NCBI RefSeq assembly: GCF_001192835.1
Contig: NZ_DF968183.1
Span: 1,261,338-1,325,337 of the forward strand
Length of the DNA: 64,000 nucleotides
Direction: 5' to 3'
From: Lentimicrobium saccharophilum
Lineage (GTDB): Bacteria; Bacteroidota; Bacteroidia; Bacteroidales; Lentimicrobiaceae
Shown here: positions 1 to 8,020 of the stretch, in pieces
How the letters are laid out: each line of letters starts with the position of its first letter
Position numbering within the stretch: the stretch's first letter is position 1
The notes under the pieces: model-generated
Told to the model about the DNA's origin: nothing
Databases searched by the model: none
The model's input: the letters and a program-made list of their open reading frames with translations, nothing else
Position numbers and translations under genes: made by a program

Positions 1-483
1 AGAAGGTTGCCCAAGAACGTGCTTTCAGATTTAACTGTTGAATTGACGGGGTTTTATCCCAAACAATATTATCCAGAGCAACTTCGATTGGTCAAATATT
101 GGGATGAAGAACAAAAACGCGAGCTGGTATTCTTGACCAACGCCACGCACGTTTCAGCGCTTCAAGTCGCCGAACTTTACAAGAACCGCTGGCAAGTCGA
201 GCTTTTCTTCAAATGGCTGAAGCAACACCTGAAAATCAAGAAATTTTGGGGAACTACAGCAAATGCAGTTCGGATCCAAATCTACGTCGCTATGTGCACG
301 TACTGCCTAGTAGCGATCGTCCAAAAAGACATGCGACTCGACAGAAGTACATACGAGGTCTTGCAGATCTTGGGCATATCATTAACAGATAAAACCAATC
401 TTCTGGATCTGTTCGATAGAACTAAATTTCAAAATGACAAAGAACGTTTTAGGCTTAATGAGCCAAATTTGTTTAATTTTTAA
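1..483 (+). CDS. IS4-family transposase, C-terminal part (truncated by window edge)
   Basis: The frame is open from base 1, so this is the C-terminal ~160 residues of a larger protein. It contains the IS4 signature Y-(2)-R-(3)-E-(6)-K: counting from the TTG at position 7, these are Y58, R61, E65 and K72, in the segment beginning YKNRWQVELFF. The Glu is the third acidic residue of the DDE catalytic triad; the two Asp residues would lie upstream. The Tyr/Arg/Lys residues are those that contact the transposon end in well-studied IS4-family enzymes such as Tn5. Nothing visible breaks the frame, so the gene may be intact outside the window. Confidence 0.9.
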   Translation, partial: RRLPKNVLSDLTVELTGFYPKQYYPEQLRLVKYWDEEQKRELVFLTNATHVSALQVAELYKNRWQVELFFKWLKQHLKIKKFWGTTANAVRIQIYVAMCTYCLVAIVQKDMRLDRSTYEVLQILGISLTDKTNLLDLFDRTKFQNDKERFRLNEPNLFNF

Positions 484-511
484 TAACGTCCCAGTTTTAA
501 TGGGACACTAG
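1..511 (+). mobile_element. IS4-family insertion sequence, 3' end only
   Basis: The window opens inside a transposase gene and then shows what looks like the right end of the element. After the stop codon a short hairpin (GTCCCA at 488-493 pairing with TGGGAC at 501-506) lies in the probable right inverted repeat, ending near 506-511. The left end is outside the window, so the exact boundary and any target duplication cannot be checked. The next gene, a SusC homologue, starts only about 30 bp further on. The family call rests on the transposase motif described for the CDS. Confidence 0.75.
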
Positions 512-538
512 TGATTTTACTCATCAAAAACACACACT

Positions 539-3500
539 ATGAGAAAATTTGCATTGATGCTTGCACTTTTGATTTTCGCCGGAGTGCAGGTAGTTCTGGC
601 ACAAACCACCGTTACAGGTACGGTTTCCAGTTCAGAGGATGGCAAAGGCATTCCCGGAGCTACTGTACTTGTAAAAGGAACAACTGTTGGTCTCACCACC
701 GACATGAGTGGGAAGTACTCCATCAACGTTCCCGCCAGCGGACGTATCCTTCAGTTTTCGTTTGTGGGAATGAAAACCAAAGAGGTAACCATTGGCAATC
801 AGACAGTAATCAATGTAGTCCTTGATCCGGATATTATGGATATCGAAGGAGTTGTTGTTACTGCGCTGGGTATCAGCCGGGAGAAAAAATCTCTGGGTTA
901 TGCCGTACAGGATGTAGGCGCTGAAGACCTTACCCGCACAGGCAACAACAGTTTGCTTGGCGCACTGCAGGGAAAAGTAGCCGGTGTCGAAATCAAGCCT
1001 TCGAGCGGTATGCCCGGCGCCTCTTCACAGTTTCAGATCAGGGGTGCCCGTTCATTTACCGGAAACAACACACCTTTGTATGTTGTTGATGGAATGCCTA
1101 TTTCATCAACCCCTGCTTATTCGACAGGAAACAGTGTTACCGGCGCAGACATTTCAAACCGTGCCATTGACATCAACCCCGCCGATATCGAGAGTATCGA
1201 AGTCCTCAAAGGACAGGCTGCAGGTGCTTTGTATGGCATCCGTGCTTCCAACGGTGTAATCATTATCACCACCAAAAGCGGTAAAAACAATAAGGTTGGC
1301 CGTCCGGTAGTTAACTTCAGTCATACCAGCAGTTTCGATCAGGTTTCAAGAACACCTGATTACCAGACCACCTATGCACAGGGTACCGGTGGAAACTATG
1401 TTCCGACCTCTTCTATGTCGTGGGGTCCGAAAATCAACGATCTGCCGAATGATCCCGTTCGCGGAGGAAATGTTGTTAATGACCTCACCAATGAATGGGG
1501 ATTGCAGGAAGGTAAATTCTATGTGCCCCAGCTTGATCAGGCAGGCCTTAATCCATGGGTTACTCCTCAGGTGTTTAACAACTGGGACGATTACTTCCAG
1601 ACAGGTTATACCATGGCCAATAACATCAGTATTTCCCAGGCTACCAATGAAGGTAACTTTTCTCTCGGTTTCAGCAATACCGAACAAACCGGTATCGCAT
1701 TAAATACCGGCATGACCCGTTACAATGTAAGGGCAAATGCCGAAAGAAACCTCAACAAGAATTTCACTACAGGATTTTCAGCCAATTATTCAACAGTAAC
1801 GATTGACAAGTTATCAGGTGCCAATGACGGTTCATTGGCCGGGGTGCTTGCAGCACCTTCAAGCTATAACCTGAAAGGTTATCCTTACCACAGGCCAGGC
1901 GAACCAACCCGTCAGATATATTATCGTGGCGGAAGTTTTGACAATGCTTACTGGGTTGAACACAACAACACCTTCAATGAAAACACCAACCGTTTCTTCG
2001 GTAATGCATTCGTCAACTTCAAGACTGAACTCGATGCCAGCAAGTCGCTGAATATCCGGTACCAGGCAGGAGCAGACACCTATACAACCCACTTGCAGGA
2101 CATCTTCGGCTATGGCAGCAGGGGTAACTCAAGAGGGGTTATTGACAACTATGGTACAACCAATACCATTTTCAACTCCCTGCTTACCGGTGCATTTGAC
2201 TGGAATATTACCGAGGATTTTGATTTCAATTTTGTGCTTGGTAATGAGATTAACCACGAAAATACCAAAGGTTATACCGAATCCGGCCAGAATTTCAATT
2301 TCCCTGGCTGGAACCACATCGGAAATGCCAGCGTTGTAACGGCCAACGAGTCACAATGGGCCAACAGAACTGTCGGTGTATTCGGAAGTTTGTCCCTCTC
2401 CTGGAAATCAATGATCTTCCTGAATGCAACAGGCAGAAACGACGTTGTTTCGACTATGCCGAGAGACAACAGGACTTTCTTCTACCCGTCAGTGGGCGCA
2501 TCATTTGTTGCAACTGAAATGAGTGCCCTCCAGGAAATTGACTGGCTCTCTTATGCTAAAGTCAGGGCTTCATATGCAGAAGTAGGCCAGGCTGGTACTT
2601 ATTATGAAAACTTCTTCACAATTCCTGCCTATGGTGGCGGTTTCTGGGTTGGCACTCCCATCCAGTATCCGATCGGTGGCATCAGTGCTTATATTCCCAG
2701 TGATGAACGTTACGACCCGAACCTGAAACCCCAGAACACCAAATCAACCGAATTCGGTATCGACCTGAAATTTTTCAACAACAGGTTTGGCGTTGATTAC
2801 ACTTTCTCGAAACAGAATGTAACTGATCAGATCTTCCCGGTGCCCCTCGCAGGTTCGACAGGAGCAAGTACACTCGTAATGAACGGCGGCGCTGTAACTA
2901 CCGATGCGCATGAAATCGTTCTTTATGTCACTCCTATCAAAACCAAGGACTTCACCTGGGATATCAATCTTAACTATACCAAGCTCACCAACATGGTTGA
3001 CGAACTCGCTCCGGGTGTAGAAAGCATCTTCCTCGGTGGTTTTGTAACTCCCCAGGTGCGTGCAGGTATCGGAAATACCTTCCCGGTTATTTACGGAACA
3101 TCTTTTGTTCGTGACGATAATGGCAACATCGTTGTTGTTGATAACCCCGGCGCCTGGAATCACGGATTTCCCCAGGCAGGAGACCCCGATGTAATCGGAG
3201 AAGTATCCCCTGATTTCATCCTGAATGGTACAACAACACTGAGCTATAAATCATTATCACTGAGTACCGTATTCGAATGGAAACAAGGTGGTGAAATGTA
3301 TTCAGGTTCAAACGGTCTGCTCGATCTCTATGGTATGTCGGCCGTTACCGAGGACAGGGAATCAACTTTTATCTATCCCGGTGTAAAACCTGATGGTACG
3401 CCCAACGATATTGTAAGGGGTGGTCCGAATGATCCGAGAGCCGTTGAGAATCTCTATGCAAACGTATTATCGAATGTAGATGAGTATTACATCCACGAAA

Positions 3501-3733
3501 ATTCATTTGTAAAACTGCGCGAGGTTTCACTGAGGTATCGTCTCCCGAAGAACATCTACAAAACCGCAACTGCTGGTATTTCGCTGTACGCAAGAAACAT
3601 CCTGATCTGGTCTGCCCTTCGCAACATTGATCCGGAAACTTCACAGGGTAACACCAATATGGGAGGATCCTTTGAAAGGTTCTCTCTGCCCCAGACCACC
3701 AGTTATGGCTTTACGATTGATGTAACGTTTTAA
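539..3733 (+). CDS. SusC/RagA-family TonB-linked outer membrane transporter
   Basis: This 1064-residue protein is a TonB-dependent barrel of the SusC family, which imports oligosaccharides, peptides or other large nutrients with its SusD partner. A signal peptide (about 1-21, ending VVLAQ) is followed by a carboxypeptidase D regulatory-like domain (about 23-95, with the typical GIPGATVLVKGT stretch). Then come a TonB-box-like segment (VVVTALGISREKKSLGYAVQ, about 103-122), the plug domain (LQGKVAGVEI..., YVVDGMPI, IESIEVLKGQAAGALYG) and a long beta-barrel ending in a C-terminal Phe. Length is normal. The SusD homologue starts 18 bp downstream. The ATG lies only ~30 bp from the end of an insertion sequence, so the native upstream region may have been displaced. 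The substrate cannot be inferred: no hydrolase, sulfatase or regulator is attached to the operon. Confidence 0.95.
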   Translation: MRKFALMLALLIFAGVQVVLAQTTVTGTVSSSEDGKGIPGATVLVKGTTVGLTTDMSGKYSINVPASGRILQFSFVGMKTKEVTIGNQTVINVVLDPDIMDIEGVVVTALGISREKKSLGYAVQDVGAEDLTRTGNNSLLGALQGKVAGVEIKPSSGMPGASSQFQIRGARSFTGNNTPLYVVDGMPISSTPAYSTGNSVTGADISNRAIDINPADIESIEVLKGQAAGALYGIRASNGVIIITTKSGKNNKVGRPVVNFSHTSSFDQVSRTPDYQTTYAQGTGGNYVPTSSMSWGPKINDLPNDPVRGGNVVNDLTNEWGLQEGKFYVPQLDQAGLNPWVTPQVFNNWDDYFQTGYTMANNISISQATNEGNFSLGFSNTEQTGIALNTGMTRYNVRANAERNLNKNFTTGFSANYSTVTIDKLSGANDGSLAGVLAAPSSYNLKGYPYHRPGEPTRQIYYRGGSFDNAYWVEHNNTFNENTNRFFGNAFVNFKTELDASKSLNIRYQAGADTYTTHLQDIFGYGSRGNSRGVIDNYGTTNTIFNSLLTGAFDWNITEDFDFNFVLGNEINHENTKGYTESGQNFNFPGWNHIGNASVVTANESQWANRTVGVFGSLSLSWKSMIFLNATGRNDVVSTMPRDNRTFFYPSVGASFVATEMSALQEIDWLSYAKVRASYAEVGQAGTYYENFFTIPAYGGGFWVGTPIQYPIGGISAYIPSDERYDPNLKPQNTKSTEFGIDLKFFNNRFGVDYTFSKQNVTDQIFPVPLAGSTGASTLVMNGGAVTTDAHEIVLYVTPIKTKDFTWDINLNYTKLTNMVDELAPGVESIFLGGFVTPQVRAGIGNTFPVIYGTSFVRDDNGNIVVVDNPGAWNHGFPQAGDPDVIGEVSPDFILNGTTTLSYKSLSLSTVFEWKQGGEMYSGSNGLLDLYGMSAVTEDRESTFIYPGVKPDGTPNDIVRGGPNDPRAVENLYANVLSNVDEYYIHENSFVKLREVSLRYRLPKNIYKTATAGISLYARNILIWSALRNIDPETSQGNTNMGGSFERFSLPQTTSYGFTIDVTF

Positions 3734-3751
3734 TCTAAAAAAAGAAAAACC

Positions 3752-5194
3752 ATGAGAAAGATAAAAAATGTCCTGATTCTCGGACTTCTCATCATTACAG
3801 CATTTTCTTGTTCAGAAGATGTCATGGATGATATCAACAAAAATGTGAATGACCCAACCGATGTTGCATCAAATCTGATTATTACAGATGTTATGACAAG
3901 AACTGCTTTCAACATTACCGGAAGTGATCTTGCATTTTATGCAGCGGTTTACATTGAGCATAGCGTCGGGGTCTGGAATCAGAGCTACAACGCTGAAATC
4001 AGGTCGGGTGAACCGGTAAGTGCCACCACCTACAACAACTCCTGGGATGCAATGTACAGAAATCTTGGCGACCTTAAGCTGATCATTGCAAAATGTTCAG
4101 AAGGCGGAGCTGAGGAAGGCAATTACCATACCCTGGGTATTGCTCAGGCGTTAAATGCTTACACACTTGCCATACTCACTGATGTGATGGGCGATGTACC
4201 CTGGTCCGAAGCACTTCAGCCCGGAGTAGTTTTCACTCCTCAACTTGACAGCCAGGAAGCAATTTACGGCGAAATCATGCAGATGCTGGATGCAGCCATT
4301 GAAAACCTGCAGAAGGAAACCGTTTTCCCTTCATTGGGCGGTCAGGACTTCATTTATGGCGGAGACGCCGGTAGCTGGCTGAAATTTGCCTATGGCCTGA
4401 AAGCGCGCTATACCATGCGTTTATCACTCAGAAGCCCTGCATATGCTGATGTAATCACTTTTGCAAACCAATCATTCGCCTCGGCTGATGAGGAATGTAA
4501 ATATGCTTACAATGCTGCTACAACCTTCAGTCCTTTCTACCGCTTCTTTACCGATCGTGACTATTTTGGAGCAAGCCAGAGTTTGGCTGATAAGCTCGCT
4601 GCCAGAAACGATCCCAGGGAAGCCATCTTCTGGGAAGCTCATCCTGCAGCAGGTGATTTTGTAATCGCACCCAATGGCAGCCCGGATCAGGTTCAGGGTT
4701 ACTATGCAATTTCAGCACTTTCGACACCCACCGCTCCGACCTTCCTGCTGAGCTATCATGAGATTGAATTCCTGAAAGCTGAAGCTTATGTAAGGCAGAA
4801 TAACCTTGATGCTGCCAAAACAGCGCTCCTCAACGGGATTACAGCCGCCTTCCAGAAAGTCAATGTTGGGTTAACCGCAGAAGAAGCTGAAACCTACTAT
4901 AATGACGAAGTTCTTCCGAAATTCAACGCGAATCCCCTGGCAGAAGTGATGAATCAGAAATATATCGCGTTCTTTGAAGAAGAAGCCGTTGAAGCTTACA
5001 ACGATTATCGCCGCCTCAAGGCAATGGGTGACAATGTGATTACACTTGCCAACCCATTGAACAACAGCCAGTTTCCTCTTCGCTTCACCTACGGCGCCAG
5101 TGATGTTACCACGAACGTGAATGTTCGTAATGCATACGGCGACGGAACATACATTTACTCTGAGAACGTATGGTGGGCAGGTGGTTCACGCTAA
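3752..5194 (+). CDS. SusD/RagB-family nutrient-binding outer membrane lipoprotein
   Basis: This 480-residue lipoprotein is the surface lid of the SusC transporter encoded just upstream. It has a signal peptide with lipobox (TAFSC, Cys20) and the body of the SusD-like_2 type, with DINKNVNDPTD near the N-terminus and an alpha-helical repeat region including WDAMYRNLGDLKLII. A conserved late block reads NQKYIAFFEEEAVEAYNDYRR. This subtype is often found with transporters for peptides or unknown substrates rather than classical starch systems, so a sugar ligand should not be assumed. It is co-transcribed with the SusC gene (18-bp gap) and the following lipoprotein gene (29-bp gap). Confidence 0.93.
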   Translation: MRKIKNVLILGLLIITAFSCSEDVMDDINKNVNDPTDVASNLIITDVMTRTAFNITGSDLAFYAAVYIEHSVGVWNQSYNAEIRSGEPVSATTYNNSWDAMYRNLGDLKLIIAKCSEGGAEEGNYHTLGIAQALNAYTLAILTDVMGDVPWSEALQPGVVFTPQLDSQEAIYGEIMQMLDAAIENLQKETVFPSLGGQDFIYGGDAGSWLKFAYGLKARYTMRLSLRSPAYADVITFANQSFASADEECKYAYNAATTFSPFYRFFTDRDYFGASQSLADKLAARNDPREAIFWEAHPAAGDFVIAPNGSPDQVQGYYAISALSTPTAPTFLLSYHEIEFLKAEAYVRQNNLDAAKTALLNGITAAFQKVNVGLTAEEAETYYNDEVLPKFNANPLAEVMNQKYIAFFEEEAVEAYNDYRRLKAMGDNVITLANPLNNSQFPLRFTYGASDVTTNVNVRNAYGDGTYIYSENVWWAGGSR

Positions 5195-5223
5195 CATTTT
5201 AACAAACAAAAAATAGCTATAAT

Positions 5224-6021
5224 ATGAAAACAACCAAGATATTAACATTTCTGGTAGCGATGGTTTTCGCCTTTACATCTTGCGAAACGGAGGTTGAAGA
5301 TCCGGCAGGTCCAAGAGGTGAAGGTTTTGTACCCTCGATTACTAACTTAAATCCGGCTGTGTTTGATGTGAACGATCCGTCAAATACGTTCGTTCAGTTT
5401 GACCTGGATGCTGACCCGAATGTTGTAAGTGAAGTGAAACTGATTGTATCATACAACGGTGACATGAAAAGGGTAGAAGTAAAAACTGTCAATACTTTCC
5501 CGCAAAACGTCAAGATCTTCATGCACGAAGCGGTTACTGCACTCGGCATGTCACTTGACGATGTCGGCGCAGGTGACAACTTTACGTTTGAAGCCCTGAC
5601 CATTCAAGGTGATAAAACCTACAGATCAAGTGCTTCATTCAACGCCGCCGTGGTTTGCGCCTATAACCCTGACAACGTTACCGGTTCATACCGTGCAGTC
5701 AGTGCTGACTGGGCTGTTGACGGTACGGTAACCCTTACAGTTGACCCTGAGAATCAGTATATCATTTATGTAGCCGGTTTGGCAGCATTAGATGGATTAA
5801 CAGAAGACCAGGGCCCGCTAAAGATGGTTGTTAATCCATTGGACTTTACTGTAACTGCTGAAAGAACAGTACTAGCATCGGTTGCCTGGGATTATACAAA
5901 TATTGCCTATGAGGGATCCGGATTGCTCAACACCTGCGATGGTACCTATGAAATGTTGTATACCATCACAGTTGATCAGGGTTCATTCGGTGCATACGCA
6001 TTCACCTTAACCAAACAATAG
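5224..6021 (+). CDS. Surface lipoprotein, third gene of the SusC/SusD operon
   Basis: This 265-residue protein has a lipoprotein signal peptide (FAFTSC, lipobox Cys near residue 20) followed by a low-complexity linker (EVEDPAGPRGEG). The rest looks beta-rich, ending in repeated Thr/Val/Asp-containing strands. I do not recognise a named family. By position it resembles the extra surface lipoproteins (SusE/SusF-like in role, not in sequence) that many SusCD operons encode to help bind the substrate outside the cell. The gene sits 29 bp after the SusD homologue and is followed by an intrinsic terminator, so it is the last gene of the operon. Function is inferred only from context. Confidence 0.8.
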   Translation: MKTTKILTFLVAMVFAFTSCETEVEDPAGPRGEGFVPSITNLNPAVFDVNDPSNTFVQFDLDADPNVVSEVKLIVSYNGDMKRVEVKTVNTFPQNVKIFMHEAVTALGMSLDDVGAGDNFTFEALTIQGDKTYRSSASFNAAVVCAYNPDNVTGSYRAVSADWAVDGTVTLTVDPENQYIIYVAGLAALDGLTEDQGPLKMVVNPLDFTVTAERTVLASVAWDYTNIAYEGSGLLNTCDGTYEMLYTITVDQGSFGAYAFTLTKQ

Positions 6022-6085
6022 GCCTGATATTCATTCGTTTAGCAATTGAATATCAACACCATAATTGTTTGTTCATTATTGCAGG

Positions 6086-6127
6086 TTACCCCAGGCAGGC
6101 TGTCGCCTCCTGGGGTAATTCTTTTAT
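6086..6127 (+). terminator. Intrinsic terminator of the SusCD operon
   Basis: TTACCCCAGG (6086-6095) pairs perfectly with CCTGGGGTAA (6109-6118) across a 13-nt loop and is followed by TTCTTTTATT. It lies ~65 bp after the last stop codon of the operon. Confidence 0.85.
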
Positions 6128-6223
6128 TCAGTTTCCGGGGATTTTACAGATCGAAAAAATCACCATTTAAATAAGCCGGTTACAGATTCAATAAACAGCG
6201 CAAAATCCGTCCGGCAGTTTTTT

Positions 6224-6254
6224 TTTGCATTGCATTAAAGTATTTGTATTTTTG
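6224..6254 (+). promoter_or_regulatory. Consensus Bacteroidota promoter for the MATE leader transcript
   Basis: A TTTG at 6224-6227 and TATTTTTG at 6247-6254 are separated by 19 nt. This matches the Bacteroides-type -33/-7 consensus (TTTG, 19-21 nt, TAnnTTTG). Transcription would start near 6260, about 20 nt before the leader ORF and about 180 nt before the MATE gene. Confidence 0.8.
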
Positions 6255-6278
6255 CAGCGCAAACCAATCAAACGTTTC

Positions 6279-6368
6279 ATGAGAATTACCCGTTCATACA
6301 TTGCTCCCATTGCCACCGCATTTGTGGCTGTGAGCCTTTATGGCCGGGATACCCGCGTACATTTGTAA
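6279..6368 (+). CDS. Putative 29-residue leader peptide upstream of the MATE gene
   Basis: A short ORF starts with ATG at 6279 and stops with TAA at 6366-6368. It encodes MRITRSYIAPIATAFVAVSL followed by YGRDTRVHL. It lies between a consensus promoter (6224-6254) and an intrinsic terminator (6391-6421), with only 22 nt between its stop codon and the terminator stem. That layout is typical of ribosome-mediated attenuation. No amino acid is repeated in a run, unlike most amino-acid biosynthesis leaders, so the inducing signal is unclear; drug-stalled ribosomes would fit an efflux gene downstream. There is no strong Shine-Dalgarno sequence. That it is translated is an inference. Confidence 0.6.
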   Translation: MRITRSYIAPIATAFVAVSLYGRDTRVHL

Positions 6369-6421
6369 ACAAAGCCTTTACCAATATACGGCCCGGCCTC
6401 TGTCAGAGACCGGGCTTTTTT
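6342..6421 (+). promoter_or_regulatory. Putative transcription attenuator (terminator plus competing antiterminator) before MATE
   Basis: The terminator stem is GCCCGGCCTCT (6391-6401) with AGAGACCGGGC (6405-6415): 11 positions, one C/A mismatch, 3-nt loop, followed by six T residues (6416-6421). A GGCCGGG at 6342-6348, inside the leader ORF (codons 22-24), is the exact complement of CCCGGCC at 6392-6398 in the left terminator arm, so the two pairings are mutually exclusive. A small local hairpin, CGGG(ATA)CCCG at 6345-6355, could in turn hide the antiterminator arm. A ribosome stalled early in the leader would leave 6342-6348 free to block the terminator and allow read-through. The pairing is visible in the sequence; its function is inferred. 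Confidence 0.6.
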
Positions 6422-6443
6422 ATTATCCAATAAACACTACTAT

Positions 6444-7895
6444 ATGCTTAAACAACTACTTTTACTTATGCAATCGGAAAAACAAACAGGTTCACGGTTC
6501 AGGCAGAAGCTGAGGGAATACAGCACGCTGATCCGTGAATCGCTTGCCGGCAGCGAACAGGATTATACCAGTCTGCGGTTGGGTGAAGCCATTTTTTTAC
6601 TGGCCGTACCCATGGTGCTCGAAATGGTGATGGAATCCGTTTTCGCCATTGCCGATATCTTTTTTGTGTCAAGGCTGGGCGCCGATGCAGTGGCGGCCGT
6701 TGGCCTCACAGAATCCATGATGACATTGGTTTACGCGCTTGCCGTAGGTTTCAGCGCCGGAACCACCGCGATCGTTTCAAGGCGTATCGGTGAAAAACAT
6801 CCGGGCGAAGCATCGCGCGCGGCAGCACAGGCCATACTGGCAGGGGTGTTTGTTGCAGTTATCCTGGCGCTTCCGGGCATTTTTTACTCGTATGAACTGC
6901 TCCGCCTGATGGGGGCAACACATGAACTGGCAGCCGCCAATCATGGTTATACCCGAATCATGTTTGCCGGCAACGTGGTCATCGTGTTGCTTTTTGTCAT
7001 CAATGCCGCTTTCCGCAGCGCGGGGGATGCCGCCATTTCGATGCGCGTTTTGCTCGTGGCCAACGGAATAAATATTGTTCTGGACCCATTACTGATCTTT
7101 GGCTGGGGGCCTGTTCCTGCCCTTGGTATTGAGGGAGCTGCCATAGCCACCAATATCGGAAGGGGATTGGCGGTCGCGTTTCAGTTCTATATTCTTTTTA
7201 AAGGAAACAAAAGAATAAAACTTAGCCCGGCCCATTTTATCCCTGATTTCGGAATTATCGCATCACTTGTAAAATTATCCATCGGCGGCATATTGCAGAA
7301 CATTATAGCAACCGCCAGCTGGATCGTAATGGTGAGAATCGTATCCGCATTCGGAAGCGCGGCAGTGGCCGGCTATACCATCGCCATCAGGATCATCATA
7401 TTTGCCCTTTTGCCTTCGTGGGGACTGAGCAATGCGGCAGCCACCCTGGTCGGGCAGAATCTCGGCGCCGGCCGCCCCGACAGGGCAAGCCGGGCAGCCT
7501 GGATCACCGGATTCGCCAATATGGGCCTGCTGGGCATAGTGTCGCTTGTTTTTATTATTTTCCCGGGGCATTTTATCCGGCTGTTTATTGAAGATCCTGC
7601 TGTTATTGATCTGGGCGTCAGTTGCCTGAGGATTGTCAGCGCAGGCTTTCTCTTTTATGCCATGGGGATGGTCATGGTTCAGTCGCTGAACGGCGCCGGC
7701 GACACATACACCCCTACCCTGCTTAACTTTATCTGCTTCTGGCTGATAGAAATTCCGCTTTCATGGTATCTGGCCATGAAAATGGGACTTGAAAGCAAGG
7801 GGGTGTTTTATGCCATTGTAATCGCTGAAAGTACGCTGACCCTGCTGGGGATGTATGTTTTCAGCAAAGGGAGGTGGAAGCTGAAAAAGGTGTAG
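6444..7895 (+). CDS. MATE-family multidrug/toxin efflux transporter
   Basis: This 483-residue inner-membrane protein has the two-lobed 12-helix layout of MATE exporters (NorM/DinF-like), which use a Na+ or H+ gradient to export cationic drugs or toxins. The first membrane segment begins near residue 50 (AIFLLAVPMVLEMVMESVF). The characteristic loops ADIFFVSRLGADAVAAVGL and VGQNLGAGRPDRASRAAW are present, and the halves repeat around residue 260. The first ~45 residues are a charged cytoplasmic extension, so a later start (Met10) is possible. It is transcribed alone behind an attenuator-like leader and ends before a bidirectional terminator shared with the convergent rocD. The substrate is unknown. 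Confidence 0.93.
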   Translation: MLKQLLLLMQSEKQTGSRFRQKLREYSTLIRESLAGSEQDYTSLRLGEAIFLLAVPMVLEMVMESVFAIADIFFVSRLGADAVAAVGLTESMMTLVYALAVGFSAGTTAIVSRRIGEKHPGEASRAAAQAILAGVFVAVILALPGIFYSYELLRLMGATHELAAANHGYTRIMFAGNVVIVLLFVINAAFRSAGDAAISMRVLLVANGINIVLDPLLIFGWGPVPALGIEGAAIATNIGRGLAVAFQFYILFKGNKRIKLSPAHFIPDFGIIASLVKLSIGGILQNIIATASWIVMVRIVSAFGSAAVAGYTIAIRIIIFALLPSWGLSNAAATLVGQNLGAGRPDRASRAAWITGFANMGLLGIVSLVFIIFPGHFIRLFIEDPAVIDLGVSCLRIVSAGFLFYAMGMVMVQSLNGAGDTYTPTLLNFICFWLIEIPLSWYLAMKMGLESKGVFYAIVIAESTLTLLGMYVFSKGRWKLKKV

Positions 7896-7965
7896 ACTTT
7901 GTCAAGAAAACCGCTTCCCTGCCATAAGCAGACAGCGGCATTTCATGAAATAATGCGCCGGGATT

Positions 7966-8000
7966 AAAAAATGGGCTCCGAAACCGGAAGCCCATTTTTG
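7966..8000. terminator. Bidirectional terminator between MATE gene and rocD
   Basis: AAAAATGGGCT (7967-7977) pairs with AGCCCATTTTT (7989-7999). The A and T ends of the stem provide a T-tract in both directions, suiting the convergent genes on either side. Confidence 0.8.
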
Positions 8001-8020
8001 TTACTAACCAAAACTGTGTT

